A stretch of 39,436 nucleotides of DNA from assembly GCA_026709625.1 (NCBI GenBank), contig JAPOSR010000025.1:1-39436 (forward strand), read 5' to 3'. The translations under genes and the position numbers were made by a program. This DNA is from Chloroflexota bacterium. Lineage in GTDB: Bacteria; Chloroflexota; Anaerolineae; Aggregatilineales; Phototrophicaceae. Shown one piece after another: positions 23,718 to 32,683 of the stretch. Within the stretch, counting starts at the first letter, position 1, and each line of letters opens with the position of its first letter. Below the pieces are notes generated by a model. The model saw only the letters and a program-made list of their open reading frames with translations. It was not told the origin of the DNA and ran no database searches.

Positions 23718-24209
23718 ATGGACGAATCGGCAGCGGCATGGCGGGCGGTGCGCGCGCGGCAAGTAATCGCCATGCGCCTGAGCTTGAAGACGCTGGGGCA
23801 TATCGCGCTGGGGCTCAATGATGAAAAAGCCCGCAGCCTGCGCGATGGTGCCGACGGCTGGTCGATCCTGGAAATCGTCTGCCACCTGCGCGATTTTGAC
23901 GAGATCTTTTATCAACGCGCGCAAATGATGCTGGCGCAGGATCACCCGCAGCTGCCCGCCTATGACCATGAAGCCATGGCGATCGAGCGCAATTATCAAG
24001 CCGACTCGCTGGCTCAAGCCTATAGCGCCTTGCAGACATCGCGGGCGCGCTTTGTCGACTTCTTCAAAGGCTTGACCGAGGCGAGCTGGGCGCGTGGCGG
24101 CATCCACCCAGAGCGCGACAGCTTCAGCATGACCGACGCCGCGATGCAAGTCCCTTTGCATGATCTGGATCATATCGAACAAATCACGCGCGTTTTGTCG
24201 AGAAGCTGA
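23718..24209 (+). CDS. DinB-like four-helix-bundle protein
   Basis: The frame encodes 163 aa from ATG 23718, preceded by GGAGGTGGCAG. The open frame upstream to 23616 lies inside the WD40 gene end and is rejected. DinB_2/YfiT-type features (PF12867) include GWSILEIVCHLRDFDEIFYQ with the metal histidine after W-S-I-L-E-I-V-C, and the C-terminal DAAMQVPLHDLDHIEQITRV with two further histidines (H-D-x-D-H). This His triad normally binds a divalent metal. Relatives include thiol-dependent transferases (bacillithiol or mycothiol S-transferases), but most are uncharacterised. TG-C-TAGACT (23669-23677) may be an extended -10 promoter. Confidence 0.85.
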   Translation: MDESAAAWRAVRARQVIAMRLSLKTLGHIALGLNDEKARSLRDGADGWSILEIVCHLRDFDEIFYQRAQMMLAQDHPQLPAYDHEAMAIERNYQADSLAQAYSALQTSRARFVDFFKGLTEASWARGGIHPERDSFSMTDAAMQVPLHDLDHIEQITRVLSRS

Positions 24210-24267
24210 AGAGCCGGCGCGAGCTGCAGGAATCATCAGCGGTTCATATCAGCCAAAGGGGGCTGCC

Positions 24268-24870
24268 TTGCAAGAATTGGTCGAACGAATCCGCCGCGAA
24301 GGCGTCAATCTGGGTGGCGGCATACTCAAGGTCGACAGCCTGATTAATCATCAAATCGACCCGCAGCTGATGGTGAACATGGGCAAGGCGATCGCCAAAT
24401 GTTTCGCCGGCGTGCCGGTCGACCGCATCCTCACTGCTGAGATCTCGGGCATCGCGCCGGCGCTGATGGCTGGCATCGAGATGGGCGTGCCGGTCGTCTA
24501 TGCGCGCAAGAAAAAGCCCATCACCATGGCCGGACCTGTGTACCTCGAAACCGCGCCCAGCCACACCAAAGGCGGCGAAACATTGCTGCTGGTCTCGGCA
24601 GAGTTTTTAAGCGCGGATGAACATGTGCTGATCATCGACGACTTCCTGGCCAGCGGACGCACCTTGCTGGCGTTGGCGCGGATGGTCAAGAGCGCGCGCG
24701 CCAACCTGGTCGGCGTCGGCGTCGTGGTAGAAAAAACTTTCGAAAGCGGGCGAGCCACCGTGCAAGCCCAGTTCGATGTCCCGATTCACGCGCTGGCCTC
24801 CATCACCGCCATGGAAGGCAAAGCCATCACCCTGCAAGATGCGCGGCAGCCACGCCTGGAGATGGACTGA
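24268..24870 (+). CDS. xpt: Xanthine phosphoribosyltransferase
   Basis: The frame encodes 200 aa with start TTG 24268 (LQELVERIRREGVNLGGGIL), preceded by AAAGGGGG. The open frame back to 24160 overlaps the DinB-like gene and does not match the family. The sequence ILKVDSLINHQIDPQLM, then the PRPP-binding loop VLIIDDFLASGRTL (about residues 125-140) and the K-K-K-P segment VVYARKKKPITM match Xpt (about 194 aa in Bacillus). It salvages xanthine (and guanine) to XMP using PRPP. In firmicutes xpt often follows a purine riboswitch. Here there is none, because the gene sits 58 bp after the DinB-like gene. Confidence 0.92.
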   Translation: MQELVERIRREGVNLGGGILKVDSLINHQIDPQLMVNMGKAIAKCFAGVPVDRILTAEISGIAPALMAGIEMGVPVVYARKKKPITMAGPVYLETAPSHTKGGETLLLVSAEFLSADEHVLIIDDFLASGRTLLALARMVKSARANLVGVGVVVEKTFESGRATVQAQFDVPIHALASITAMEGKAITLQDARQPRLEMD

Positions 24871-24884
24871 AGGGGAGTTTTTTC

Positions 24885-24969
24885 CAGCGCCTCCCCTTCC
24901 CTCGTTCTGGGGGCAAGGGGCCGGGGGATGGGGAGCTTGGTTGCCATATCCAGCCGATTCGCCACTGCC
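24885..24969. repeat. C-rich palindromic repeat, right-half fragment E
   Basis: TCCCCTTCCCTCGTTCTGGG and the following GGCAAGGGGCCGGGGGATGG match the right half of copy A (2270-2325) nearly base for base. It ends in TTGCCATATCCA and a degraded terminal repeat TTCGCCACTGCC. The left half is missing. It starts about 14 bp after the xpt stop. Confidence 0.65.
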
Positions 24970-25003
24970 TTCTGCTTGAATGGTGTCGCATGTTGCCGCG
25001 CGG

Positions 25004-25012
25004 TGCTACAAT
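25004..25012 (+). promoter_or_regulatory. Extended -10 promoter that would give a leaderless transcript
   Basis: TGCTACAAT (25004-25012) is an extended -10 (TG-n-TACAAT). Its expected transcript start, 6-8 nt downstream, coincides with the ATGATG at 25019-25024. No ribosome-binding site is present. No -35 is visible. Confidence 0.4.
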
Positions 25013-25018
25013 GCCAAC

Positions 25019-26047
25019 ATGATGCACAGCCAGACTGATGCCCACGCTATGAAGCTGCTCGACCTGCCGCTGCTGCTGCGCTTGAAGCAAACTGCCATCG
25101 TTTTGCACAGCGAACTGGGGCTGACCGAAGACGCCCGCGGGCAAAACAGCGCCTTGCTCAGCAGCATTGTCTTTCCGCGCGGCTTGCATACTTTGCTGGC
25201 ACAGTGGGACGAGCAAAATGTGGTCGGGCAATTTCGCTATCGGCAGGGCGAGCATAACGCGCATATCGTCTATCTGGCGCCGACGCTGGAAGAGCATGAC
25301 GACGACTCGATCTGGCTGCATATGCTGGATGCCATGGCCGCCCAGGCGGGCAAGACTGGCGCGCAGTCGCTGGTCGGCGAAGTCGAGCACAGCCATCGCC
25401 TCTTTGAGACGATGCGCCGCGCTGGCTATGCTGTCTATAGTCGGCAGGTTATCTGGCGCGGTGGCCCGCTCGGCGCTCAGCCAGCTCGGCCAGGCATCCG
25501 CATTCATGCCGAGACGCCGGCCGACCAGATTGGCGTGGCGGCGCTCTTGGGCAGCACCATCCCGCCCATCATGCAGGCGATCTTGGGTCCATCGACCGAT
25601 ATGGCGGGGCTGGTCTATCAAAAAGACGCCAAGATCAAAGCGTACATCGCCTATTCGGAAGGCAAACATGGCATTTATGCTCTGCCTTTTGTGCATCCGG
25701 AAGCGCTGGACGAAGCGCCCGCGATCATCGCCGCCGCCTGGCAGCGCATCGAACGCAGCCGCAAGCTGCCCGTTTATGTTTGTGTGCGCGGCTATCAAGG
25801 CTGGCTGGAAAACGCCATGCGCGACTTGGATCTTTCCCCCTGGCTCGAGCAAGCGGTGATGGTCAAGCACCTGACAGCCGGCGTGCGCCAGGCTTGTTTT
25901 GGGCAAATCGGGCTGGGCGCGGCTGGCGGGCGCAAATCCGCGGCGACCATGCCCCTGGGCAGCGAAACAACATACAGCGCGACCCCTTGTAGGCAGATCG
26001 GAGGCGAGCCCCCGCTCAATGGACAAACGAATCACAGACGACTTTGA
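25019..26047 (+). CDS. Divergent GNAT-like protein preceding the R3H ATPase
   Basis: The frame encodes 342 aa from ATG 25019 (or the adjacent ATG 25022). It looks like two degenerate GNAT-type halves. The N-terminal half (residues 10-145) has [20 protein letters not shown] and a [13 protein letters not shown] ending. The C-terminal half (150-300) has [40 protein letters not shown] and [20 protein letters not shown]. No intact acetyl-CoA loop is evident, so catalysis is doubtful. The last 29 bp overlap the start of the R3H/AAA ATPase gene, implying translational coupling. The C-terminal 40 residues are low-complexity and may be dispensable. Function unknown. Confidence 0.7.
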   Translation: MMHSQTDAHAMKLLDLPLLLRLKQTAIVLHSELGLTEDARGQNSALLSSIVFPRGLHTLLAQWDEQNVVGQFRYRQGEHNAHIVYLAPTLEEHDDDSIWLHMLDAMAAQAGKTGAQSLVGEVEHSHRLFETMRRAGYAVYSRQVIWRGGPLGAQPARPGIRIHAETPADQIGVAALLGSTIPPIMQAILGPSTDMAGLVYQKDAKIKAYIAYSEGKHGIYALPFVHPEALDEAPAIIAAAWQRIERSRKLPVYVCVRGYQGWLENAMRDLDLSPWLEQAVMVKHLTAGVRQACFGQIGLGAAGGRKSAATMPLGSETTYSATPCRQIGGEPPLNGQTNHRRL

Positions 26048-27623
26048 CATTCTGCGCCGCGTGCTGCCTATGCGCATCCGCAGCGCCATTGACGAATTGG
26101 GCAATACCAGCCAACTGCTGGAGATCGTGCTGGATTTGGGGCGCAAGCCGGCCGCGCGGTATATCGCTGGCGAATATGAGCTGTCGCAGCATGAAGTTTC
26201 TGAAGACGACCTGCGTCAACTGATCAAAGAACTGGGCGACTTCGACGCCGACAACCGCGCGGGCATCGAACGGTCGCTGCACCGCATCTCGGCGATTCGC
26301 AACCGCCGCGGCAACATTGTCGGCTTGACTGTGCGCATCGGGCGCGCTGTCTATGGGACGATCGACATCATCGGCGATTTGGTCGAAGCCGGGCAAAGCG
26401 TGCTGCTGGTGGGGCCGCCAGGCGTCGGCAAAACAACTCTGCTGCGTGAAGCGGCGCGGGTGCGGGCAAGCGACAAGCGCGTTGTCATCGTCGACACCTC
26501 CAACGAGATCGGTGGCGATGGCGATATCCCTCACGAGGCAGTCGGCAGGGCGCGGCGCATGCAGGTATCAAAGCCCGACCGCCAGCATGAAGTTATGATT
26601 GAGGCGGTAGAAAATCATAATCCCGAAGTCATTATCATTGATGAGATCGGACGCGAGCTAGAAGCGAGAGCCGCGCGCACAATCGCCGAACGTGGCGTGC
26701 AGTTGATCGGCACAGCGCACGGCAACACACTGGAAAATCTGCTGCTCAATCCGACATTGTCCGATTTGATCGGCGGCATCGAATCAGTCACCTTATCGGA
26801 TGATGAAGCGAGGCGGCGCGGCACCCAAAAGGTCGTGCTCGAGCGGCGGAGCGCGCCCACGTTTGACATCGTGATCGAGATCCAAGCGCGCGACCGCTTG
26901 GTGGTGCATGCCGATGTCGCCTCGGCAGTCGATGCCATGCTTCGCAATCGCCCGCTGCCTACCGAATTGCGCGAACGCGACGCGGCTGGCACCATCAACA
27001 TCAGCGAGCAGGTGCAAGAAGCCGCCGCCCGCTCTGCCCCAGCCCGACCAGGTGCTCAAACCAGTAGCGCCCATGTTGTGCGCGGCAACCGCGACAATGG
27101 AAAGTCGCGCAGCGAGATCCAAGACGAACAGGCAAACGCAGACCCGCGCAGCCTGCGCACGATACGCGTCTATCCGTATGGCGTGGCGCGCAACCGCCTC
27201 GAAAACGCCGCTCGCCGACTGGCTGTTCCGCTGCTACTGACAGACGACCTCGGCGCGGCAGAAGCCATCATCACCCTCAAGACGCACTACCGCCGCCGCC
27301 CCCGCCTCATCATGGACGGCGAGAAAAGCGGCATCTCGATCTATGTGCTGCGCGCCAACACCGTCACGCAGATGGAGAACTTCCTGGTCGATCTGTTCCG
27401 ACTGAACTCGCTCGAGACCGCCGATGCCTTCGGCGCAGCGCTCGCAGAAGCCGAACGCGCCATCAGCCGCATCCGCGCGGGCGAAGACTACATCAATCTC
27501 AAGCCCCAAGCCTCGCCCATCCGCAAGCGCCAACACCAACTGGCGCGACAGGCGCACATGCAATCAGCCAGCGCGGGCGACGAGCCGCGGCGCTATGTTA
27601 CGATTTATCGTGGTGCCAGCTGA
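26019..27623 (+). CDS. R3H-domain AAA ATPase (SpoIIIAA/Ycf45-like nucleic-acid-binding protein)
   Basis: The frame encodes 534 aa from ATG 26019 ([20 protein letters not shown]). The N-terminal SpoIIIAA-like ATPase has Walker A GPPGVGKT (residues 132-139) and Walker B VIIIDEIG (204-211), with [15 protein letters not shown] and [20 protein letters not shown] in between and after. A basic, disordered linker (about 335-375) leads to a C-terminal R3H-like single-strand-binding region (RIYPYG-type start, [15 protein letters not shown] helix, [20 protein letters not shown]). This architecture is seen in cyanobacterial/plastid Ycf45 and many Chloroflexota, with no settled role. A longer frame from 25899 overlaps the upstream gene and is rejected. 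It overlaps the next gene by 1 bp. Confidence 0.9.
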   Translation: MDKRITDDFDILRRVLPMRIRSAIDELGNTSQLLEIVLDLGRKPAARYIAGEYELSQHEVSEDDLRQLIKELGDFDADNRAGIERSLHRISAIRNRRGNIVGLTVRIGRAVYGTIDIIGDLVEAGQSVLLVGPPGVGKTTLLREAARVRASDKRVVIVDTSNEIGGDGDIPHEAVGRARRMQVSKPDRQHEVMIEAVENHNPEVIIIDEIGRELEARAARTIAERGVQLIGTAHGNTLENLLLNPTLSDLIGGIESVTLSDDEARRRGTQKVVLERRSAPTFDIVIEIQARDRLVVHADVASAVDAMLRNRPLPTELRERDAAGTINISEQVQEAAARSAPARPGAQTSSAHVVRGNRDNGKSRSEIQDEQANADPRSLRTIRVYPYGVARNRLENAARRLAVPLLLTDDLGAAEAIITLKTHYRRRPRLIMDGEKSGISIYVLRANTVTQMENFLVDLFRLNSLETADAFGAALAEAERAISRIRAGEDYINLKPQASPIRKRQHQLARQAHMQSASAGDEPRRYVTIYRGAS

Positions 27624-28789
27624 TGCGGCCACCGCCTATCCGTACCGACCGCAGCAACAGCTTCGCCAACAACACCATGCGCGCGCGCCTGCCCGCCATC
27701 ATCGCCGAGACCTTAGCGCTCAACAGCGACTACGACGCGAGCATTCGGACACGGCTGGAAAAGCTGCGCGACGGGATCGCCAGCGGCGCGCCGATCCCGC
27801 CTCTGCCCAAAAGCGAGCCCGATCATCACGAATGGCTGCGCGCCCTCGACAAGCAGCGCGAGATCGTACAACGCCAACCCAGCTGGCACAATGCCGAGTG
27901 GTTTTTTGCGGAAACGTATGCCTATCGCTGGATTCTCGAAGCCACGCGCTGGCAGGAAACCGGGCGCGATCCTTTTGCGCCCAAAAAGCATGAAGAATTG
28001 CAGAGCGGGGCCTTGTGGCGGCTGGTCGAGCGAGCAATGCAGCCGGCCGAGACATTGGCGGACGCGCTGAGCCGCGGGCTGGCGCTGGACCTGTGGGCAA
28101 ACCGCATCGACCTGAGTTATGCCGCGTCCATGCAGCATGGCACAGACACCAGCTCTACAGACCTGCTGGTCGACGATTGTGAAGCCGCCATCGCGCATGT
28201 GCTGGGCGAGCCCGATGGCGTCATTTATCTGGTCGCGGACAATGCCGGCTCTGAGCTGGCGATGGATCTGGCGCTGGTGGACCTGCTGCTGCGGCTGGCG
28301 GGCATTCGCGTGCTTGTCTGTCTCAAGGCAGCGCCCACCTTCGTCAGCGATGCCACACCAAGCGATGTCCGGTTGATGTTGGCGGAGATGCAGCAGCGCG
28401 GGGACAAAGCGGCGGCGCTGGCGAAGCGCCTGTGCGCTGCCTGGTCAGCCGAACGACTGCGCTTTCTGCCGCATACTTTTTGGAACAGCAGTCATTTTCT
28501 TTGGGATATGCCAGCCAGCCTGCACGAAGCGCTGAACAAGGCGCGGCTGGTGATTATCAAAGGCGATGCCAATTACCGACGCGCTGTCGGCGACTGCCTG
28601 TGGGATGCGCAAACGACCTTCGCGGCTGCGCTGAGCTATCTCGATGCGCCCACGCTGTGTCTGCGCACGCTGAAAAGCGACCCACTGGTCGGCTTGCCCA
28701 GCGCAGACCTGGCGAAAGAGCTATGCGCCAGCGACCCCGAGTGGCGTGTCAATGGCAAGCGCGGGCTGATCCAGTTCAAAGCGCGCTAG
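27623..28789 (+). CDS. ARMT1/DUF89-type damage-control phosphatase
   Basis: The frame encodes 388 aa starting at the TGATG junction with the ATPase gene. An in-frame ATG at residue 19 is an alternative. DUF89 subfamily III (ARMT1-like, PF01937) motifs are clear: LVADNAGSELAMDLALVDLL (metal-binding D-N), FLPHTFWNSSHFLWDMP, VIIKGDANYRRAVGDCLW and LRTLKSDPLVG. Family members are metal-dependent phosphatases that remove damaged or surplus sugar phosphates (for example fructose 1-phosphate). The human methyltransferase claim concerns the same fold. The tight coupling to the R3H ATPase is unexplained. It is convergent with, and overlaps by 4 bp, the PNPOx-like gene. Confidence 0.88.
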   Translation: MRPPPIRTDRSNSFANNTMRARLPAIIAETLALNSDYDASIRTRLEKLRDGIASGAPIPPLPKSEPDHHEWLRALDKQREIVQRQPSWHNAEWFFAETYAYRWILEATRWQETGRDPFAPKKHEELQSGALWRLVERAMQPAETLADALSRGLALDLWANRIDLSYAASMQHGTDTSSTDLLVDDCEAAIAHVLGEPDGVIYLVADNAGSELAMDLALVDLLLRLAGIRVLVCLKAAPTFVSDATPSDVRLMLAEMQQRGDKAAALAKRLCAAWSAERLRFLPHTFWNSSHFLWDMPASLHEALNKARLVIIKGDANYRRAVGDCLWDAQTTFAAALSYLDAPTLCLRTLKSDPLVGLPSADLAKELCASDPEWRVNGKRGLIQFKAR

Positions 28790-29283
28790 GCGAAGAGCCA
28801 GCAGGTCGCCGTGGACGGAAAGTCTTTTTCCTGCCAGGCAAAGACCTTGCGCGCCCGCAGCCGAAAGACCAGCGAGCCGCTCGTAGCCAGTTCAGGGCTG
28901 AAACCATATTTTTCGGTGTAAAGAGCCTCAAGAGCAGCCATCGACTCGGCGGAGAGCTTGGCTGACGCGAGTTCGCCTTCAAAGATGACGACATCATCGC
29001 CGCTGTCCAGGTGTATGACGACGCGCCGGTCGCGGCGGATGTTGGCGGCTTTGACAGAATGCGCGTCGGTCCCAAAGTAGAGCGCCTGGGCAAACCAGAC
29101 GCCCCAAACGGGCGCGGCATGGGGGCGGCCATCGGCGCGCGCGGTGCATATCCAGTAATTGCGCGCGGCGTCCATCTGCTGCGCGACCCAATCCCAACTG
29201 AGCATGCCCGCGGTGGCATCGGCGGCGACGCCATACTGTGGCATATTGGGGCGGACACGGCGAGCGCCTTCTGGCGAGGTCAT
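28786..29283 (-). CDS. PNPOx-fold flavoprotein downstream of dnaN
   Basis: The 165-aa protein has the split-barrel fold of the pyridoxamine-phosphate-oxidase superfamily. It contains NYWICTARADGRPHAAPVWG, QALYFGTDAHSVKAANIRRD, VVIHLDSGDDVVIFEGELAS and YGFSPELATSGSLVFRLRAR, ending KVFAWQEKDFPSTATCWLFA. The order (thin dimer interface, W and T near the C-terminus) resembles F420/FMN-dependent nitroreductase-like or TIGR03618-type proteins. The cofactor and substrate are unknown. It lies 13 bp after dnaN in the same direction, so it is probably read from the dnaN promoter. It is not closely similar to the other PNPOx-like protein at 18204. Confidence 0.85.
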   Translation of the reverse strand: MTSPEGARRVRPNMPQYGVAADATAGMLSWDWVAQQMDAARNYWICTARADGRPHAAPVWGVWFAQALYFGTDAHSVKAANIRRDRRVVIHLDSGDDVVIFEGELASAKLSAESMAALEALYTEKYGFSPELATSGSLVFRLRARKVFAWQEKDFPSTATCWLFA

Positions 29284-29296
29284 GCGACCGCGGCGC

Positions 29297-30421
29297 TTAT
29301 TTGCTCATCGGCATAATCACATGCACGAAGTCTTCGCGCTCTTCTGGCTTGAGCACGCCAGGATTCTCTGGCCCATTGCTCTGGAAGACCACACGCTCTT
29401 CTTTGATGACATTGAGCACATCAATCAGGTATTTGATATTGAAAGAGATATCCAGCGGCTCGCCTTCGGCAGTGGCTTGGGCAGCGCCTTCAGTATCGCC
29501 TCGCTCGGCGCTCTTGCCGACAATCATGACATCGGCTGGTTCGCCGGGGTTGTCGGCCGGCCGCACAACCATTGTGCTGCTATTGGCATTGTCGCGCGCA
29601 AAGATCTCAGCGCGCCGGCAGACCGCCAGCAGGTCACTGGTATAGAGCATGGTCGTCGTGGCGAATGAACGCGGAATGATGGCGGCGAAATCGGGAAACC
29701 GTCCGTCCAGCGCCTGCGAGGTGATGACCACATTGGGCGCGGTGAAGGTGATGGCGTTGCGCTCGCCGGGCAGGCAGACGCCGACTTCCATATCATCGCC
29801 ACAAACGCGCGCGACTTCGTTCATGGTGCGCGCCGGGATAACCATATCTTGCTTTTCGGCGAAGGTCTTTGCCATTTCGCTCGTGCGCACAGCCAGTCGA
29901 TAGCCATCTGCCGCGGCCATGGTCAGCGTCGTGTCGTCCAGCTTGATATAGACGCCGGTCAAAATGGGGCGGTTCATCTCGGTGGCGGCCGCGAAGACTG
30001 TCTGGTTGATCATCTCTTTCAATGTGCCGCCAGACATGTGAAAATCGGCTTCTGCGCCGTGATTAATAGGCGGAAATTCGTCGGCATCGATGCCGCGTAT
30101 GTTGGTGGTCTGCACGCCACAGCGCATTTCCATGGTGTGCGTAGAGGCATCCAGCTTCATATCAATCCGCTCGCGCGAGAGCGTGCCGACCAATTCGCTG
30201 AATGTGCGCGCGGGCAATGTGATGCTGCCAGCCTGCTCAACCTTCGCGCCGATCCAGGCAGTTATGCTCATCTCGAGGTTGGTCGCCGAGAGTTTCAGCC
30301 GCGAATCCTCGGTTTCCAGCAGCACATTGCTCAATACCGGCAGGGGCGGGCTGCCTTCGATGGCGCGGGTGACGATGCTCAGGCTTTTCGCCAGATTCTC
30401 TTGGAGAACGCTAACAATCAT
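29297..30421 (-). CDS. dnaN: DNA polymerase III beta subunit (sliding clamp)
   Basis: The 374-aa protein has the length and three-domain pattern of DnaN. The N-terminus is MIVSVLQENLAKSLSIVTRA, domain 1 continues with ETEDSRLKLSATNLEMSITA and domain 2 with NQTVFAAATEMNRPILTGVY, then AAADGYRLAVRT. Domain 3 includes ALDGRFPDFAAIIPRS and the C-terminal PENPGVLKPEEREDFVHVIM, which shapes the clamp-binding pocket (HVIMPM). It forms the ring that tethers replicative polymerase to DNA. A ribosome-binding site CAGGAG precedes ATG 30421 by 7 nt. dnaN here is not next to dnaA, recF or gyrB, unlike the usual origin cluster, so the gene has been relocated or the origin is elsewhere. Confidence 0.97.
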   Translation of the reverse strand: MIVSVLQENLAKSLSIVTRAIEGSPPLPVLSNVLLETEDSRLKLSATNLEMSITAWIGAKVEQAGSITLPARTFSELVGTLSRERIDMKLDASTHTMEMRCGVQTTNIRGIDADEFPPINHGAEADFHMSGGTLKEMINQTVFAAATEMNRPILTGVYIKLDDTTLTMAAADGYRLAVRTSEMAKTFAEKQDMVIPARTMNEVARVCGDDMEVGVCLPGERNAITFTAPNVVITSQALDGRFPDFAAIIPRSFATTTMLYTSDLLAVCRRAEIFARDNANSSTMVVRPADNPGEPADVMIVGKSAERGDTEGAAQATAEGEPLDISFNIKYLIDVLNVIKEERVVFQSNGPENPGVLKPEEREDFVHVIMPMSK

Positions 30422-30485
30422 GTTCTAACTCCTGCTTTGACAGCGCATGAGCGCGGCGCATAGCGTACACGAATTGGTGACTGGC

Positions 30486-30514
30486 AGTATAACGCAAGAT
30501 TAGCCATTTGGCAC
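30486..30514 (-). promoter_or_regulatory. Candidate dnaN promoter
   Basis: On the minus strand GTGCCA (30514-30509) precedes TATACT (30491-30486) by exactly 17 bp. The leader to ATG 30421 is about 60 nt. The nucleoside hydrolase gene (minus) ends just upstream, at 30549. Confidence 0.5.
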
Positions 30515-30548
30515 GATAGAAATATATCCTGCGCAGCGCAGGCGGTGG

Positions 30549-31517
30549 TCAGCCGAGCAGCCGAAACAGCATGGCTTTCCAGCGCGCCGCGTCCAGTTCC
30601 CAGCATATCGAGGGCCTGCGCGGAGCTTGCAAGGCGGCGCGCCACACGGGATGGTTGCGCTCGTCCGCGGCGACACCCAGCTTGTCGACCACTGTCATGC
30701 CGCGCGTCAAATCGCTGGCGCATTCTACATCGACCGCATGCCGGCTCGCCCGACGACAGATAGCGGGATCAATCGCTACCGCCATAGCCACGCCATCGGG
30801 CAGGGAAATGCCGATTTCGCCAGTCTGCGCTTCATAGCCGCGCATGCCTTTGCTATTGGAATCGATTGCGAATTGCGCATAGGGCGTGCCCAGTCCGCGC
30901 AGCGCTTCGATGTCTGCCAGCGAGAGCGCGAAGGAGCCTTGGCTGAATTCCCAGCCGACCATTTCAATCGCCAGCCCAGAGCGAAAGACGATTTGCGCCG
31001 CTTCTGGGTCGCACCAGATATTGTATTCGGCAGCCGGCGTCACATTGCCGTTGGTGCAGGCGGCTCCGCCCATGATGACGCAGCGGTCGATGCGCTTGGC
31101 AATATCCGGGGCTTTGCGCAGCGCCAGCGCCAGGTTGGTCAATGGACCCAGCGTAACAATGGTCAGGTCGCTGTGGGCGCGCGCCAGGTCGATGATGACA
31201 TCGACAGCGTGCCCGACTGCGGCTGGCGAGCCCCGCGGCGCGTAACGATCGCCCCAATCACCCAAGCCATCTGCGCCATGAAACCAGTCGGCGCTGACAT
31301 AGTCGCGCAGCAGCGGGCGGTCTGCGCCGGCATACACGGGCGCGCCGGCCGCGCACAGCTCGACAAAATAGCGGGCATTTTGCAGCGCCTGCCCGAGCGG
31401 CACATTGCCCGCCACGGTCGTGATCGCCCGCACATCGACATCGCGCTGCCGCAGCGCCATGACCACCGCGACTGCATCGTCAGAGCCGGCGTCGGTATCA
31501 ATCAGGAAGGGGCGCAT
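30549..31517 (-). CDS. Inosine-uridine-preferring nucleoside hydrolase
   Basis: The 322-aa protein shows the IUNH signature DTDAGSDD (residues 7-14) with the calcium-binding aspartates, then ITTVAGNVPLGQALQNARYF and VYAGADRPLL. VTLGPLTNLALAL, VIMGGAACTNGNVTPAAEYN and IWCDPEAAQIVF, which carries the fourth ligand region, follow. It cleaves nucleosides to base and ribose. GGAGC lies 5 nt before ATG 31517. It starts 16 bp inside the end of the PatB gene. It may feed bases to Xpt, encoded 6 kb away, but the two are not in one operon. Confidence 0.93.
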   Translation of the reverse strand: MRPFLIDTDAGSDDAVAVVMALRQRDVDVRAITTVAGNVPLGQALQNARYFVELCAAGAPVYAGADRPLLRDYVSADWFHGADGLGDWGDRYAPRGSPAAVGHAVDVIIDLARAHSDLTIVTLGPLTNLALALRKAPDIAKRIDRCVIMGGAACTNGNVTPAAEYNIWCDPEAAQIVFRSGLAIEMVGWEFSQGSFALSLADIEALRGLGTPYAQFAIDSNSKGMRGYEAQTGEIGISLPDGVAMAVAIDPAICRRASRHAVDVECASDLTRGMTVVDKLGVAADERNHPVWRAALQAPRRPSICWELDAARWKAMLFRLLG

Positions 31518-32683
31518 AACTGCTCCACAGCGGCGCGCAAACGCCCCAGCCCCTGCTCGAGCAGAGCGCGCGGACAGCCAAAGTTCAACCGCGCAAAGCC
31601 GCTATAGGCAGACCCGAAGAAAGCGCCCGGCGATGGCGCGACACCGGCCGTCTCACGGCAAAAGTCCAGCAAATCACCTTGGATAGGCAGTTCGCGCATA
31701 TCCAGCCAGAGCAGGTAGGTGGCTTGGGGAACAGTGGTTTTGACGCCCGGCAAGTGCTTGCGAATATAGTCAATGGCGAAGTCGCGATTGTCTTTCAGAT
31801 AAAGGAGCAGCTGCGCCAGCCAGTCATCGCCGCCACAATACGCGCCATGCGCCGCCGCATAGCCCATGATGTTGACATGCGCGCTGATGTTTTGCAGCGC
31901 CGCCGCCAGTTGTTCGCGCAGTTTAGGGTTTTGGACGATGAGCGCCGAACAGGCTAAACCAGCCAGGTTGTACGTTTTGCTGGGCGCGATCATGGTGATG
32001 GTGCTCTGGGCGATTTCCGCCGACAACGTGGCAATCGGGATGTGCTGCCCTTCCAGGATAAGGTCGGAATGAATCTCGTCGGCGATGATGAGCAGATTAT
32101 GACGCAGGCAGATTTCGCCGATCGTCTCCAGATCAGCGCGCGGCGTGATAAAGCCGGCTGGGTTTTGCGGGCTGCACTGCAGGTGGATCGATGTCTGGGG
32201 CTCGCGGGCTGCCTTTTCAAAGGCGTCATAGTCATTCTCATAATGGAAGGTGTGCGCATCGTCGGCGACATAGCGCATGTCTATGCTGAGGGCGAACTTT
32301 TGATTGGCGCGAGCAGCTTTGAAGAAAGAGCCATATACGGGAGTCTGCATCAGCACGGCATCGCCAGGCGCGCCAAACTGGCGGCAGACAGCGCACAATG
32401 CCAAGACCATACCCGGCGAAAACAACACATCCTCAGGGCGAATCTCCCACTTGTAGAGGCGGCTCATGCGCTCGACGATGGCATCTTTTAGCTGGGGAGG
32501 GTCAAGCGTATAGCCGAACACGCCATGGCGAGCGCGCGCTATCATGGCCTCAATAGCGCTGGGTGGCGAGCGGAAATCCATATCGGCGACCCACATCGGC
32601 AGGCAGTTGCCTTCGACCAAGCCCCACTTGGCGCTGCTGTGCTGGCGGCGGTCGATGATCTCGTCAAAATTGTACTGGGTCAT
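31502..32683 (-). CDS. patB: PatB/MalY-type cystathionine beta-lyase (PLP)
   Basis: The 393-aa protein has the MalY/PatB N-terminal hallmark NFDEIIDRRQHSSAKWGL and LPMWVADMDFRSPPSAIEAM, then VFGYTLDP. The PLP lysine lies in MIAPSKTYNLAGLACSALIV. Additional family segments are SPQNPAGFIT, LLIIADEIHSDLILEGQ and SGFARLNFGCPRALLEQGLG. These enzymes cleave C-S bonds (cystathionine or cysteine) to give homocysteine or sulfide, pyruvate and ammonia. The neighbouring sulfur-assimilation run is transcribed in the same direction 180 bp upstream, which supports a sulfur role. ACTATA (32719-32724; TATAGT on the minus strand) may be a -10, without a good -35. Confidence 0.9.
   Translation of the reverse strand: MTQYNFDEIIDRRQHSSAKWGLVEGNCLPMWVADMDFRSPPSAIEAMIARARHGVFGYTLDPPQLKDAIVERMSRLYKWEIRPEDVLFSPGMVLALCAVCRQFGAPGDAVLMQTPVYGSFFKAARANQKFALSIDMRYVADDAHTFHYENDYDAFEKAAREPQTSIHLQCSPQNPAGFITPRADLETIGEICLRHNLLIIADEIHSDLILEGQHIPIATLSAEIAQSTITMIAPSKTYNLAGLACSALIVQNPKLREQLAAALQNISAHVNIMGYAAAHGAYCGGDDWLAQLLLYLKDNRDFAIDYIRKHLPGVKTTVPQATYLLWLDMRELPIQGDLLDFCRETAGVAPSPGAFFGSAYSGFARLNFGCPRALLEQGLGRLRAAVEQLCAPS

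Noticed and set aside
24210..24267. Purine riboswitch upstream of xpt
   Set aside because: Only 58 bp separate xpt from the preceding gene, with no aptamer-like paired elements visible.
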